Origin: CAKUFA01 sp963627465
GTDB lineage: Bacteria; Bacillota; Clostridia; Christensenellales; Aristaeellaceae
Length of the DNA stretch: 64,000 nucleotides
Assembly: GCA_963627465.1 (NCBI GenBank)
Contig: CAVGBO010000014.1
Location: 12,446 to 76,445 of the forward strand
Direction of reading: 5' to 3'
The notes under the pieces were generated by a model that worked only from the letters and a program-made list of their open reading frames with translations, was not told where the DNA came from and searched no databases. The position numbers were made by a program, and so were the translations under genes. Shown here piece after piece: positions 9,041 through 17,444 of this stretch (positions are counted from its first letter, which is position 1; each line of letters starts with the position of its first letter).

Positions 9041-9973
9041 ATGACAAAGGAATGTGCAGCCCTAGAGGCACATCTTCGGCAGGAAATGCCGGGGTTGTTT
9101 ATGAAGCCCCATGCACCCATGTCGGCATATACAACCCTGCGTCTGGGNNNNNNNNNNNNNNNNNNNNNNNNNNNNNNNNNNNNNNNNNNNNNNNNNNNNN
9201 NNNNNNNNNNNNNNNNNNNNNNNNNNNNNNNNNNNNNNNNNNNNNNNNNNNNNNNNNNNNNNNNNNNNNNNNNNNNNNNNNNNNNNNNNNNNNNNNNNNN
9301 NNNNNNNNNNNNNNNNNNNNNNNNNNNNNNNNNNNNNNNNNNNNNNNNNNNNNNNNNNNNNNNNNNNNNNNNNNNNNNNNNNNNNNNNNNNNNNNNNNNN
9401 NNNNNNNNNNNNNNNNNNNNNNNNNNNNNNNNNNNNNNNNNNNNNNNNNNNNNNNNNNNNNNNNNNNNNNNNNNNNNNNNNNNNNNNNNNNNNNNNNNNN
9501 NNNCACTGGTCGAAGGCTTTGACCGGCTGACAGGCCATTCCTTCCACTACACCGGGGAGGAAATGCATTATGGTTATCGCTCCTCCCGGCTGCAGCAGGA
9601 GGATAAAATCATCACCAAGGTGACCCTCCGTTTATCCCACGGAGACAAGGCCAAACTAAAGGAAGAAACGGCGGAGCTGAATGCCCGCCGCCGGGAGAAG
9701 CAGCCCCTGGACGTGCCCAGTGCCGGCAGCACCTTCCGCCGCCCGGAAAACGGCTTTGCCGCCGCCTTGATTGATCAGTGCGGTCTGAAAGGCACAGCGA
9801 TCGGCGGTGCATCCGTCAGCGAAAAGCATGCCGGTTTCCTGGTGAACCACGGGGGCACCCCGGAGGATTTCCTGAACCTGATGACGCTGGTACAGCAAAC
9901 CGTGCTGGAGAAGACCGGCGTCACCCTGCATCCTGAGGTATGCATTCTGGGAGAAGAAAAAGAAGCTGAGTGA
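9041..9973 (+). CDS. murB: UDP-N-acetylenolpyruvoylglucosamine reductase (contains assembly gap)
   Basis: MurB reduces UDP-GlcNAc-enolpyruvate to UDP-MurNAc with NADPH and FAD, a committed step of peptidoglycan synthesis. The N-terminus (MSAYTTLRLG) and C-terminal half (YGYRSSRLQ, PSAGSTFRRP, LIDQCGLKG, EKHAGFLVN and a final HPEVCILG) fit the family. The Ser of PSAGSTF and the Glu of HPEV are expected active-site residues. Bases 9148-9503 are N, hiding about 119 residues that should contain most of the FAD-binding domain. The reading frame agrees on both sides and the total of 310 residues is normal, so the gap size is probably right. Start at 9041 follows a GAGAGGAAG site. It leads the rapZ-whiA cluster, as in many Bacillota. 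Confidence 0.92.
   Translation: MTKECAALEAHLRQEMPGLFMKPHAPMSAYTTLRLXXXXXXXXXXXXXXXXXXXXXXXXXXXXXXXXXXXXXXXXXXXXXXXXXXXXXXXXXXXXXXXXXXXXXXXXXXXXXXXXXXXXXXXXXXXXXXXXXXXXXXXXXXXXXXXXXXXXXXXXLVEGFDRLTGHSFHYTGEEMHYGYRSSRLQQEDKIITKVTLRLSHGDKAKLKEETAELNARRREKQPLDVPSAGSTFRRPENGFAAALIDQCGLKGTAIGGASVSEKHAGFLVNHGGTPEDFLNLMTLVQQTVLEKTGVTLHPEVCILGEEKEAE
9148..9503. other. Assembly gap of 356 N bases
   Basis: All bases are N. The flanking murB frame is preserved across it and the hidden length matches what MurB needs, so nothing else is likely to be inside. Confidence 0.99.
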
Positions 9974-9987
9974 GGGGGGCGAAAACC

Positions 9988-10890
9988 TTGAGGTTTTTGC
10001 TTGTAACGGGTTTAAGCGGTGCCGGGAAAACCATGGCAACCCGGTATCTGGAAGATATGGGTGCCTTCTGTGTGGATAACTTGCCCCCTATGATGATGCT
10101 GAAATTCATGGAAGCATGCCAGACCTCTGCCATGCATTGCAAGCTGGTGGCCTTGGCTGTGGACGTGCGCAGCGGCGAATTTTTCGATGCCAAAGCCGTC
10201 AGCAAGCTGATTCAGGAAACCCGGCAGCTGGGCTATCAGATTGAAACCCTCTTTATCGAAGCCGGGGATGATGTGCTGGTCAGCCGCTACAAGGAAACCC
10301 GTCGGGATCATCCCCTTGCAGGGGAAAACGTGACCCTGATGGAGGCCATCACCCAGGAACGGGAACGGCTTCAGCCCCTGCGGGAAACAGCCAACTACGT
10401 GATTGATACCTCCAACCTGCGCCCCAAAGCCCTCCAGCGAAAGCTGCAGGCTATTGTTTCCTCCGACGGTGAGGAAACGCCCCTGCGGCTGGAGATTATG
10501 TCCTTCGGATTTAAGCGGGGACTTCCCCGACAGGCTGACCTGGTTTTCGACGTGCGTTTCCTACCCAATCCTTTTTATATTGAAGGTCTTGGGCAGCATA
10601 CTGGTTTGGATGAAGATGTGCGCGACTTTGTGATGAACCACCCTGTAACCGAGGAGTTTATGACCAAAGTGACGGACATGCTGGACTTCCTCCTCCCCCA
10701 TTATCAGGAAGAAGGCAAGCACCGGCTGGTGATTGCTATCGGCTGCACCGGTGGCGCCCATCGCTCCGTGGCCATTGCAGAGGCCATCGGACGGGATTTG
10801 AAGGCCAAGCATTATCAGGTAGAAGTCAACCACAGAGACCTGGATATTGAGCAGGCACTGTGGAAGAGTGCGGCAGAAGCCGCCGATTGA
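9988..10890 (+). CDS. rapZ: RNase adapter / nucleotide-binding protein RapZ (YvcJ)
   Basis: A 300-residue P-loop protein. The Walker A motif GLSGAGKT lies at residues 8-15 when the TTG at 9988 is used; the start becomes MRFLLVTGL, matching the family, and a GGGGGG site lies about eight bases upstream. The GTG at 9970 would overlap murB and add six unusual residues. Other family stretches are VIDTSNL, LRLEIMSFGFKRGLP, DVRFLPNPFY and the C-terminal GCTGGAHRSV phosphosugar-binding loop. In Escherichia coli RapZ binds GlcN6P and controls glmS mRNA decay; YvcJ in Bacillus hydrolyses nucleotides and affects competence. The context murB-rapZ-whiA is the standard Bacillota arrangement, except that yvcK is missing. 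Confidence 0.93.
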   Translation: MRFLLVTGLSGAGKTMATRYLEDMGAFCVDNLPPMMMLKFMEACQTSAMHCKLVALAVDVRSGEFFDAKAVSKLIQETRQLGYQIETLFIEAGDDVLVSRYKETRRDHPLAGENVTLMEAITQERERLQPLRETANYVIDTSNLRPKALQRKLQAIVSSDGEETPLRLEIMSFGFKRGLPRQADLVFDVRFLPNPFYIEGLGQHTGLDEDVRDFVMNHPVTEEFMTKVTDMLDFLLPHYQEEGKHRLVIAIGCTGGAHRSVAIAEAIGRDLKAKHYQVEVNHRDLDIEQALWKSAAEAAD

Positions 10891-10905
10891 TGACGGAGAA
10901 GAACC

Positions 10906-11886
10906 ATGTCCTTTGCATCCAACGTGAAAGAAGAGCTGATTCGTCTTCCCTTGGGGAAGAACTGCTGCATGCTCTCCGAGCTCAGTGCCTTAACCCAAAC
11001 CTCCGGCAGTCTGTCCCTCAGGGGCGGCGGCCGGGTGCGTGTCACCTGGCGGGTGGAAAGTGCAGCACTAGCAAGGCGCATTTTCCTGCTGATCCGCAGC
11101 CGGCTGGGATTAACCCCTACCCTGCACTTTGTGCAGCATAATCGGCTGGGCGGTCAGCGCACCTGCGTGCTGACCCTGGAGGATCAGGATGCAGAAAAGC
11201 TGCTGCTGGCCCTGCACATGATGGAGCAGGATGAAAGCGGCACCATCTCCCTGAAGCGGACAGCCCCCCGGCACTCCATGACCCGGCAGTGCTGCCGCAG
11301 AGCCTTTCTTCGGGCAGCGTTTCTGGGCTCCGGCACCATGTCCAGCCCGGAGAAGGGCTACCATTTCGAATGGATTGCAGCGGATGACGCCCTTTGCCAG
11401 ACCATCAGCCGCCTGCTGGAAAAGTCCGGCCTGCCTGTGCATGAGCATGTGCGAAAGGGGCAGCATGTGATTTATTTGAAGGGTGCGCAGCAGATTGCCG
11501 ATGCCCTGACCCTGATGGGTGCTTCCGGCGCCATGCTGCAAATGGAGAACGTGCGCATTCAGAAGCAGATGCGGGGCGAGGCCAACCGTGCCAGCAATTG
11601 TGACGAGCATAACACCGAGCGCATGGTCACCGCCTCTCAGCAGCAGGTGGATGCCATTAAGCTGATTTCCATCCACCGGGGACTTTCCAGCCTGCCCCCT
11701 GCCCTGGAGCAGATTGCCCGTGCCCGTCTGGAGCATCCAGATCTAAGCCTGAGCGAGCTGGGACAAATGCTGGAGCCTCCCGTAGGCAAAAGCGGCGTGA
11801 ATCACCGCATGCGCCGTTTGCAAATGATTGCTGATGAAATTATGCAGGAAGAACCCCTGAATCGTTCAAAGGAGGAATCACGATGA
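10906..11886 (+). CDS. whiA: DNA-binding protein WhiA
   Basis: WhiA joins a LAGLIDADG-endonuclease-like domain, without nuclease function, to a C-terminal helix-turn-helix. It is needed for sporulation in Streptomyces and linked to cell division and chromosome segregation in Bacillus. The 326-residue protein starts MSFASNVKEELIRLP, then shows RRAFLRAAFLGSGTMSSPEKGYH in the central domain. The C-terminal part has NRASNCDEHNTERMV and the HTH segment LSLSELGQMLEPPVGKSGVNHR, which are close to family consensus. The start has a GGAGAAG site. The distance from rapZ is 15 bp and the stop overlaps the next start as ATGA. Confidence 0.95.
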   Translation: MSFASNVKEELIRLPLGKNCCMLSELSALTQTSGSLSLRGGGRVRVTWRVESAALARRIFLLIRSRLGLTPTLHFVQHNRLGGQRTCVLTLEDQDAEKLLLALHMMEQDESGTISLKRTAPRHSMTRQCCRRAFLRAAFLGSGTMSSPEKGYHFEWIAADDALCQTISRLLEKSGLPVHEHVRKGQHVIYLKGAQQIADALTLMGASGAMLQMENVRIQKQMRGEANRASNCDEHNTERMVTASQQQVDAIKLISIHRGLSSLPPALEQIARARLEHPDLSLSELGQMLEPPVGKSGVNHRMRRLQMIADEIMQEEPLNRSKEESR

Positions 11887-12143
11887 TCCGAGACCGTGTT
11901 ACCCTGACCAGCAAAACCTTGTCCTCCCGTGCCAATGCGGTGGCACTGGTGCAGCTGGCAAGCCGCTATGAATCCCGCATTATGCTGGAGCATGCTCACA
12001 AGATTGTGAATGCCAAGTCCACCTTGGGGCTATTGTCTTTGTGTGCGGATGCAGATGCGGTCACCATGCTGGTGGTGGAAGGCCCAGACGAGGCAGAAGC
12101 CAACACCGCTGTGCGTGCCCTGCTTCAGACGCTGGGTGAATAA
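11883..12143 (+). CDS. Crh-like HPr-family protein lacking the catalytic histidine
   Basis: An 86-residue HPr-fold protein. HPr carries phosphate on His15 in a GxHARPA motif; here the aligned stretch is TLSSRAN, so the histidine is replaced by serine (residue 14) and the following proline by alanine. The regulatory serine is kept exactly at position 46 in VNAKSTLGLLSL, the site used by HPr kinase. This pattern is that of Crh, the Bacillus catabolite co-repressor protein that has Gln in place of His15 and works with CcpA but not in PTS sugar transport. Its place right after whiA is also that of crh in Bacillus. It starts at ATG 11883 after an AAGGAGG site and overlaps whiA by four bases. Confidence 0.85.
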   Translation: MIRDRVTLTSKTLSSRANAVALVQLASRYESRIMLEHAHKIVNAKSTLGLLSLCADADAVTMLVVEGPDEAEANTAVRALLQTLGE

Positions 12144-12176
12144 TCATTTTATTGAACCATGGAAAGGAATGTTGAC

Positions 12177-13061
12177 ATGCTGCACTTTGGCGCATTGGAA
12201 GCCGGCGGCACCAAAATGGTGCTGAGTTATTTGGATGAAAACGGCACCATGCTGGAAAGGTTGTCCCTGCCCACTCGTACCCCGGAAACCACCATGCCGG
12301 AGATGATCCGCTTTTTTCAGGAGCATCCCATTGATGCCCTGGGCATCGGCTGCTTCGGCCCTCTGGATTTGAACCCTGCAAGCCCCACCTATGGTTCCAT
12401 TACCGCAACGCCCAAGCTGGCATGGCGGCATTATCCCATCATGAATGTCTTCCGTGACGCACTGAAGGTGCCGGTGAAAATGGACACGGACGTGAACGGT
12501 GCCGCTCTGGCAGAGGCACGGCTTGGTGCCGCCAAGGGACTGGGCTCCTGCCTGTATGTGACGGTGGGCACAGGCATCGGCGGCGGCGTGGTCATCGGCG
12601 GCAAGCCGGTGCATGGTCTGGTGCACCCGGAAGTGGGTCATCAGCTGATGCACCCGGTGGACGGAGATCCTATGCCGGAAGGCATCTGCCCCTACCACAA
12701 GGGCTGCCTGGAAGGGTTGGCCTCTGGTCCCGCCATTGAAAAGCGGTGGGGTATTTCCGCCAAAGAGCTGCCCCCGGAGCATCCTGCGTGGGATCTGGAA
12801 AGCACCTATCTGGCACAGATGTGCGTCAACGCCATGATGATCTTCTCCCCGGAAAAGATCATTCTGGGAGGCGGCGTCATGCAGCAGAAATTCCTGCTGC
12901 CCATTATCCGCCGGAAAACGGTGCAGCTGCTGGGCAATTATCTGTGCGCCGATGCGGTGGAAAAGGGGCTTGAAGATTACATCGTAGAGCCCGGGCTGGA
13001 TATCAACAGCGGCGTGATGGGTGCTTACCTGCTGGCACGGGAAGCCTTGGAGGAAGCATGA
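12177..13061 (+). CDS. ROK-family sugar kinase (probable fructokinase)
   Basis: A 294-residue ATP-dependent sugar kinase of the ROK family. The N-terminal phosphate-1 motif GALEAGGTKMVL, TVGTGIGGGVVIGG and the HPEVGHQLM stretch with the zinc ligands CPYHKGC match the fructokinase/mannokinase branch (Bacillus YdhR/GmuE type), which phosphorylates fructose or mannose at C6. Start at 12177 is preferred over an earlier in-frame ATG at 12159 because GGAAAGGA (12161-12168) lies eight bases before it. Its stop overlaps the next start. Association with the Crh-like protein may link it to carbon control, but that is only inferred. Confidence 0.85.
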   Translation: MLHFGALEAGGTKMVLSYLDENGTMLERLSLPTRTPETTMPEMIRFFQEHPIDALGIGCFGPLDLNPASPTYGSITATPKLAWRHYPIMNVFRDALKVPVKMDTDVNGAALAEARLGAAKGLGSCLYVTVGTGIGGGVVIGGKPVHGLVHPEVGHQLMHPVDGDPMPEGICPYHKGCLEGLASGPAIEKRWGISAKELPPEHPAWDLESTYLAQMCVNAMMIFSPEKIILGGGVMQQKFLLPIIRRKTVQLLGNYLCADAVEKGLEDYIVEPGLDINSGVMGAYLLAREALEEA

Positions 13062-13483
13062 ACATTGTTGTGATGGACGCTCAGGGCGGCGGCATGGGCA
13101 AGCTCTTGGTAGAGCAGCTCAAGAAGGCTTTGCCGGAGCATCACGTGATCGCCGTCGGCACCAACGCCATGGCCACAGCCGCCATGCTGCGTGCCGGGGC
13201 TGACCAAGGAGCAACGGGTGAAAATTCCGTCCGTGTTGCTGCCGCTCAGGCCGATTTGATTCTGGGACCCATCGGCATTGTGCTGTGTGATGCCATGCTG
13301 GGCGAGGTTACGCAAGCCATGGCCTGTGCCATTGGTGCCAGCCCCGCCCACAAAATTCTGGTGCCCGTCAGCAAGTGTCAGGTAACCGTTGCCGGCACAC
13401 GGAAAATGACCATGGGGGAGGCTGTTGCCCTTGCCGTGCAGGAAGCGACAGCCTACTGCGCCGAAAAAACCGCTCATCAATAA
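13058..13483 (+). CDS. DUF3842 family protein
   Basis: A 141-residue small soluble protein of the DUF3842 family, restricted mostly to Clostridia and of unknown role. It begins with a nucleotide-binding-like strand-loop, IVVMDAQGGGMGKLL, and contains IGTNAMAT-like (here VGTNAMATAAML) and GPIGIVLCDAMLGEVT stretches characteristic of the family. A Rossmann-like or P-loop-like fold is suggested by the glycine-rich loop, but no ligand can be named. Translationally coupled to the ROK kinase (ATGA at 13058-13061). Confidence 0.75.
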   Translation: MNIVVMDAQGGGMGKLLVEQLKKALPEHHVIAVGTNAMATAAMLRAGADQGATGENSVRVAAAQADLILGPIGIVLCDAMLGEVTQAMACAIGASPAHKILVPVSKCQVTVAGTRKMTMGEAVALAVQEATAYCAEKTAHQ

Positions 13484-13532
13484 CAGAAATGTCGCTCATC
13501 CCCAAATGGTTACATAAGCCGGTCACATTTGC

Positions 13533-13561
13533 TTGCGTGAATCTTTACTTTTTGCTATAAT
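13533..13561 (+). promoter_or_regulatory. Promoter of the BTAD regulator gene
   Basis: TTGCGT (13533-13538), 17-bp spacer, perfect TATAAT (13556-13561), 53 bases before the start codon. Confidence 0.75.
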
Positions 13562-13614
13562 GGTTATGAAGTTGAAGTAACCATTGTAGCATTTTTTTGA
13601 AAGAGGGCAGGTTC

Positions 13615-14874
13615 ATGAGCGGACAAGTGCGGATCACCATGCTGGGCGGTTTCCACGTTACCTGTGACGGCAACAATGTGGACAACATTGTGGGCAAGAG
13701 CCGCAAGGGCATGGCATTGCTTCAGTATTTGGTGCTGCAGCACGGTGAAAGCGTCCCCGTGTACCGCCTGATTGAAACCATGTGGGCGGACGATGCATCC
13801 GTGAACCCAGAAAGTGCCCTGAAGACCCTGGTCAGCCGTCTGCGGGTTATCCTGTCCTCCATCAGCCCGGAATTCAGCCGGTGCATCGGCACGGAACGGG
13901 GCTGTTATCGTTGGCGTCCCCAGCCCAATGTAACGGTGGACATGTATGAATTTGAAGCCGTTGTTGAAAAGCTGAAAGACTGCCACACCCTGGACGAGGA
14001 AACGGAAAAAGATTTTCAGCAGATGATGCAGCTCTACGGCGGCAATCTGCTCCATGGCAACGATCAGGAAGAATGGATCATGGGTCGCTCCGTTGCCCTC
14101 CACGATGATTACCTGCAGGTGGTGTACAACTACCTGAACCTGCTGAAGGAAAAAGAGGACTACGAGGAAATCATCAGCGTCTGCCGAGCTGCTCTGGATG
14201 TGGATGCCTTTGATGAGCAGCTCCATTTGCAGCTGATGAATGCGCTGGTGAAAACCTGCCGGAACAATGAAGCCCTCATGCAATACAAGCATGTAACCAA
14301 CCTGCACTTCCGGTATCTGGGCGTGCAGCCCCCGGAAGGCATTCAGGAGTTTTATAAGCAGATCATCCAAGCCGGCAAAACCTTGGACATGAACATTGAT
14401 GCCATTCGGGATGAGCTGCAGGAGTACGGCGAGGTATCCGGCGCCTTTGTGTGCGAGTATGCCGTGTTCAAGGAAATCTATAATTTGCAGATGCGCAACT
14501 TGGAACGGCTGGGTTCCAGCATGTTCATTGCCTTGGTCATGGTTTCCAACATGGATACCAAGCCCTTGTCCCCCATTAAGCAAAACGATGTGATGCAGGG
14601 GCTGCTGGATGTGATGCGTCACAATCTGCGCAAAGGGGATACCATTACCCGCTTCAGTGCCACCCAGTATGCTCTGCTGCTGCCCATGGTCAACTATGAA
14701 AGCGGCAAAATCGTTATGGAACGGCTGAAGCGGCAGTTCTATCAGCAGTATCCCAACTCCAACTATATGCTCAGCTACCGGATCGGTCCCCTGAGCAGCA
14801 AAACCTATCAAGGAGAAGAACACCGGGGCACAGCCGAAAAGAAAAAGCGCAAGCAAAAGGAAAGCAAGGAATAA
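13615..14874 (+). CDS. BTAD-domain transcriptional regulator with degenerate GGDEF-like C-terminus
   Basis: A 419-residue cytosolic protein. Residues 5-105 form an OmpR-like winged helix of the SARP type (ITMLGGFHVTCDG, then SRKGMALLQYL and SALKTLVSRLR). Residues about 108-260 are a bacterial transcriptional activator domain (BTAD) with TPR-like helices. From about 285 the sequence resembles a diguanylate cyclase fold: LRKGDTITRF is followed by SATQY (348-352) where GGDEF would be, then ALLLP. With that loop lost, catalysis is not expected, though ligand binding could remain. The lysine-rich tail is low complexity. Start at 13615 follows AGAGGG. It is a single-gene unit between a promoter and a terminator. 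Target genes are unknown. Confidence 0.78.
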   Translation: MSGQVRITMLGGFHVTCDGNNVDNIVGKSRKGMALLQYLVLQHGESVPVYRLIETMWADDASVNPESALKTLVSRLRVILSSISPEFSRCIGTERGCYRWRPQPNVTVDMYEFEAVVEKLKDCHTLDEETEKDFQQMMQLYGGNLLHGNDQEEWIMGRSVALHDDYLQVVYNYLNLLKEKEDYEEIISVCRAALDVDAFDEQLHLQLMNALVKTCRNNEALMQYKHVTNLHFRYLGVQPPEGIQEFYKQIIQAGKTLDMNIDAIRDELQEYGEVSGAFVCEYAVFKEIYNLQMRNLERLGSSMFIALVMVSNMDTKPLSPIKQNDVMQGLLDVMRHNLRKGDTITRFSATQYALLLPMVNYESGKIVMERLKRQFYQQYPNSNYMLSYRIGPLSSKTYQGEEHRGTAEKKKRKQKESKE

Positions 14875-14886
14875 ACATCACAAGTG

Positions 14887-14912
14887 AGGAGCGTCTTAGG
14901 GCGCTCCTTTTC
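14887..14912 (+). terminator. Terminator after the BTAD regulator gene
   Basis: A 7-bp stem AGGAGCG/CGCTCCT with an 8-base loop is followed by TTTT. Confidence 0.75.
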
Positions 14913-14943
14913 TACTGGATGCACTCAGCTTTTTTCGCCTGCC

Positions 14944-14972
14944 TTGCGTGATGGCTGACTTCTTGGTATAAT
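14944..14972 (+). promoter_or_regulatory. Promoter of the DUF5711 gene
   Basis: TTGCGT (14944-14949), 17-bp spacer, perfect TATAAT (14967-14972). The start codon is at 15029 with an AAAGGAG site before it. Confidence 0.75.
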
Positions 14973-15028
14973 GCTCCTGAACGCTTTCTTTGGGATGCGT
15001 TTGCCAAAATCGATAAAGGAGCAGGGTC

Positions 15029-16180
15029 ATGCAAGGAAAAGGCAAGTCAATGTACAGTGACCGCATGGAGGAGCAGCGCCGCCGCAGGAGGCAGATCCGC
15101 AACTGGATCATTCTGCTTGCGCTGATCATGCTGGTGCTGGTGGGTATCCGCTTCATCGGCAACATGGGCGGTACAACGGAAATGGGTGCCAATCGCCTGA
15201 CCTGCTTTGCCAGCCAGAGCGTAACCCCCTTTGGCAATAATATTCTCTATTATGATGACGCCTCCATCCACTGCCTGAGCAGTGACGGCGGCATTCGCTG
15301 GAGCTTCCCGGTGGGCAGCGGCGCATCCTTCACCGCATCGGACGACTATCTGGTCATTTGGCAGGGCTCCCAGGTGTACATTGTGAACCAGAACGGTAAC
15401 GCCACCTACAATGACAACATGGCCTCCGAGGTGCAGTTTGCCCGGGTGGGACAGCAATATGTGGCTGTTGCTACCGGCAGCGACACCGCTACTCACTTGG
15501 TAGTACTGGATATGAAGGGTTCTCAGGTAGATGAGGAGCGGGAAGCCTTTGAGGATATGCTCCTGCTGGATGTAGGCTTCTATGGAGATCAGGGGCAGTA
15601 CATGTGGACCCTGGCCATGGACGTCTACGGCACGGCCATCAACTCCACCCTGAACACCTTCCAGGTAGGCAAAATGAGCACCGGCGAGGTTTCCGTGGGC
15701 GAAAAGCTGGCCTACAAGGTGCTCAGCGAAAACAACAAGCTTCGTGTCTTCACCACCCAGCAGCTTTACACCTACAACTACAAGGCCGTGCAGGATACCA
15801 ACAGCACCATTCTGGTCTACGGCTGGAAGCTGATTGACTATGATGTGCCTGACCGGGGCGATGCGAAACTGCTTCTTGCCCCCACCAGTCAGACCAGCAA
15901 CAGCCAGCAGATCAGCGATCTGCGCCTGCTGACCGGCACGGACGACCGGCGGTTTGCCCTGCCGGATGTGTGCGTTGGCGCCATGGTACGGGGGTCAAGC
16001 GTGTACGGCTTCTCCGGCAGCTACATGTACCGGTCTGACGTAACGACACAGAAGTTTTACGCCTATGCCCTGCCCATCGGAGACGGGGAAACGGTCACGG
16101 CCTATCTGGGCACGCTGAAAAACGGCCGAGTCCTCTTGGCCTGTGATGAAACCGTTTATGCGGTAACTCTGCCGGAATAA
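15029..16180 (+). CDS. DUF5711 membrane-anchored beta-propeller-like protein
   Basis: A 383-residue protein with an arginine-rich cytoplasmic N-terminus (RRRRRQIRNW), one transmembrane helix (about 26-44) and a large extracytoplasmic domain. The outer part contains repeated short beta motifs such as LSSDGGIRWSFPVG and VNQNGNATYN, resembling PQQ or WD-like propeller blades. This architecture fits DUF5711, a clostridial family of unknown function. The downstream gene is thymidine kinase, 32 bp on, with which it shares no obvious function; cotranscription is likely because no terminator separates them. Confidence 0.65.
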   Translation: MQGKGKSMYSDRMEEQRRRRRQIRNWIILLALIMLVLVGIRFIGNMGGTTEMGANRLTCFASQSVTPFGNNILYYDDASIHCLSSDGGIRWSFPVGSGASFTASDDYLVIWQGSQVYIVNQNGNATYNDNMASEVQFARVGQQYVAVATGSDTATHLVVLDMKGSQVDEEREAFEDMLLLDVGFYGDQGQYMWTLAMDVYGTAINSTLNTFQVGKMSTGEVSVGEKLAYKVLSENNKLRVFTTQQLYTYNYKAVQDTNSTILVYGWKLIDYDVPDRGDAKLLLAPTSQTSNSQQISDLRLLTGTDDRRFALPDVCVGAMVRGSSVYGFSGSYMYRSDVTTQKFYAYALPIGDGETVTAYLGTLKNGRVLLACDETVYAVTLPE

Positions 16181-16212
16181 AAACCTGAACCATCAGGAGA
16201 AGGATGTACGAA

Positions 16213-16767
16213 ATGGCAAAGCTGTATTTCCGCTATGGAGCCATGGGTTCCAGCAAAACAGCCAACGCAATCATGGTGCGGTATAATTATATGGAACGTG
16301 GCCAGCAGGTGCTGATGGTAAAGCCCAAGCTGGATAACCGGGACGGCGAGCGCACGGTACTTTCCCGGTGCGGTCTGTCTGCCGAATGCATGTTTATGGA
16401 GGAGCTCCCCACCGTTGACCTGACCCCCTATGCCTGTGTCATTGTGGATGAGGCCCAATTCCTGACCAAGGCACAGGTGGAAGAGCTGGTGCACATTGTG
16501 GATGACCTGAATGTACCGGTCATCGCCTACGGCCTTCGCACAGACTTTCAGGGGAATCTTTTCGAAGGCAGTCAGTGGCTCATGGCCTGGGCTGACACCA
16601 TTGAAGAGGTCAAGACCATTTGCTGGTGCGGCAAGAAAGCCACCTGCAATGCCCGTGTCATCGATGGGCATGTGGTGAAGCAGGGGGATCAGATCCTCCT
16701 GGGCGGGAACAGCCAATATACTTCCCTGTGCCGCAAGCACTGGCGAAGCGGAAAACTGAGTGAGTAA
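16213..16767 (+). CDS. tdk: Thymidine kinase (type II)
   Basis: Cytosolic pyrimidine salvage enzyme, thymidine plus ATP to dTMP. The 184-residue protein has the Walker A-like loop RYGAMGSSKTA, the Walker B VIVDEAQFL and the lasso/zinc region: CWCGKKATCN and a final SLCRKHW supplying the zinc-binding Cys and His residues. Two in-frame ATG codons are close together (16204 and 16213); the second is preferred because the AGGAGAAGG site (16195-16203) directly abuts the first. It ends just before a strong two-way terminator. Confidence 0.93.
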   Translation: MAKLYFRYGAMGSSKTANAIMVRYNYMERGQQVLMVKPKLDNRDGERTVLSRCGLSAECMFMEELPTVDLTPYACVIVDEAQFLTKAQVEELVHIVDDLNVPVIAYGLRTDFQGNLFEGSQWLMAWADTIEEVKTICWCGKKATCNARVIDGHVVKQGDQILLGGNSQYTSLCRKHWRSGKLSE

Positions 16768-16770
16768 GCA

Positions 16771-16806
16771 AAACACCCTGCGGTGAAAAATCCGCAGGGT
16801 GTTTTT
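16771..16806. terminator. Bidirectional terminator between tdk and rpe
   Basis: A perfect 13-bp stem, AAACACCCTGCGG pairing with CCGCAGGGTGTTT, with an 8-base loop. T-rich tails are present in both directions, so it stops transcription of tdk (plus) and of the priA-rpe operon (minus). Confidence 0.9.
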
Positions 16807-16808
16807 GA

Positions 16809-17444
16809 TTACAGCGCATGAACCTTGTCAATGTCTTCTTTGGGATGCTCGCTTTTGTACAGTGCCGTACCCATGACCGCCACATCCAAACCCTTTTCCT
16901 TCAGCATGGGCAGGTTGCTCAGGGATACGCCCCCGTCCGCTTCGATCAGCCCCTTGTAGCCCATTTGCCGCAGGACGGCAACCTTGTCCGCACAATCTGC
17001 TCGGAAGGATTGCCCCCCGAAGCCGGGTTCTACGGTCATCACCAGCACCAGATCACATAGGGGCAGCAGAGAACGAATTTCTTCTGCCGCCGTGCCCGGC
17101 TTGATGGACAGGCCTGCCATCGCCCCAAGCGTTCGGATCTGCTTCAACAGTGCCTCCACATCCTCCGGAATTTCCGCATGAATGGTCACAATGTCCGCAC
17201 CATTTTTGATGAAGGTTTCGATGTACCGGCCGGGGTTATCCATCATCAGATGCACATCCAGAGGAACCCCTGCCATAGGTTTCAACGCCTTCACCAAAGA
17301 AGGTCCGAAGCTCAGGTTCGGCACAAAGTGGGCATCCATGATATCCACATGCAGCCAGTCACAGCCTGCTTCCGTCATGCGCCGTACTTCTTCCCCCATT
17401 TTCAGGGGATCAGCAGCCAGGATTGACGGGGAAACCTTAATCAT
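16809..17444 (-). CDS. rpe: Ribulose-phosphate 3-epimerase
   Basis: Pentose phosphate pathway enzyme interconverting ribulose-5-phosphate and xylulose-5-phosphate. The 211-residue TIM barrel starts MIKVSPSILAADPLKMGEE and shows WLHVDIMDAHFVPNLSFGP (metal-binding His and Asp), DVHLMMDNPGRY, MTVEPGFGGQSF and IEADGGVSLSNLP. The start at 17444 is chosen for its GGAGGGG site; upstream in-frame codons lie inside rsgA. It overlaps rsgA by eight bases and is the last gene of the operon, before the terminator at 16771-16806. Confidence 0.96.
   Translation of the reverse strand: MIKVSPSILAADPLKMGEEVRRMTEAGCDWLHVDIMDAHFVPNLSFGPSLVKALKPMAGVPLDVHLMMDNPGRYIETFIKNGADIVTIHAEIPEDVEALLKQIRTLGAMAGLSIKPGTAAEEIRSLLPLCDLVLVMTVEPGFGGQSFRADCADKVAVLRQMGYKGLIEADGGVSLSNLPMLKEKGLDVAVMGTALYKSEHPKEDIDKVHAL

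Noticed and set aside
9023..9530. Several open frames running through the N gap.
   Set aside because: They exist only because N codons are not stops; the murB frame is the one supported on both sides.
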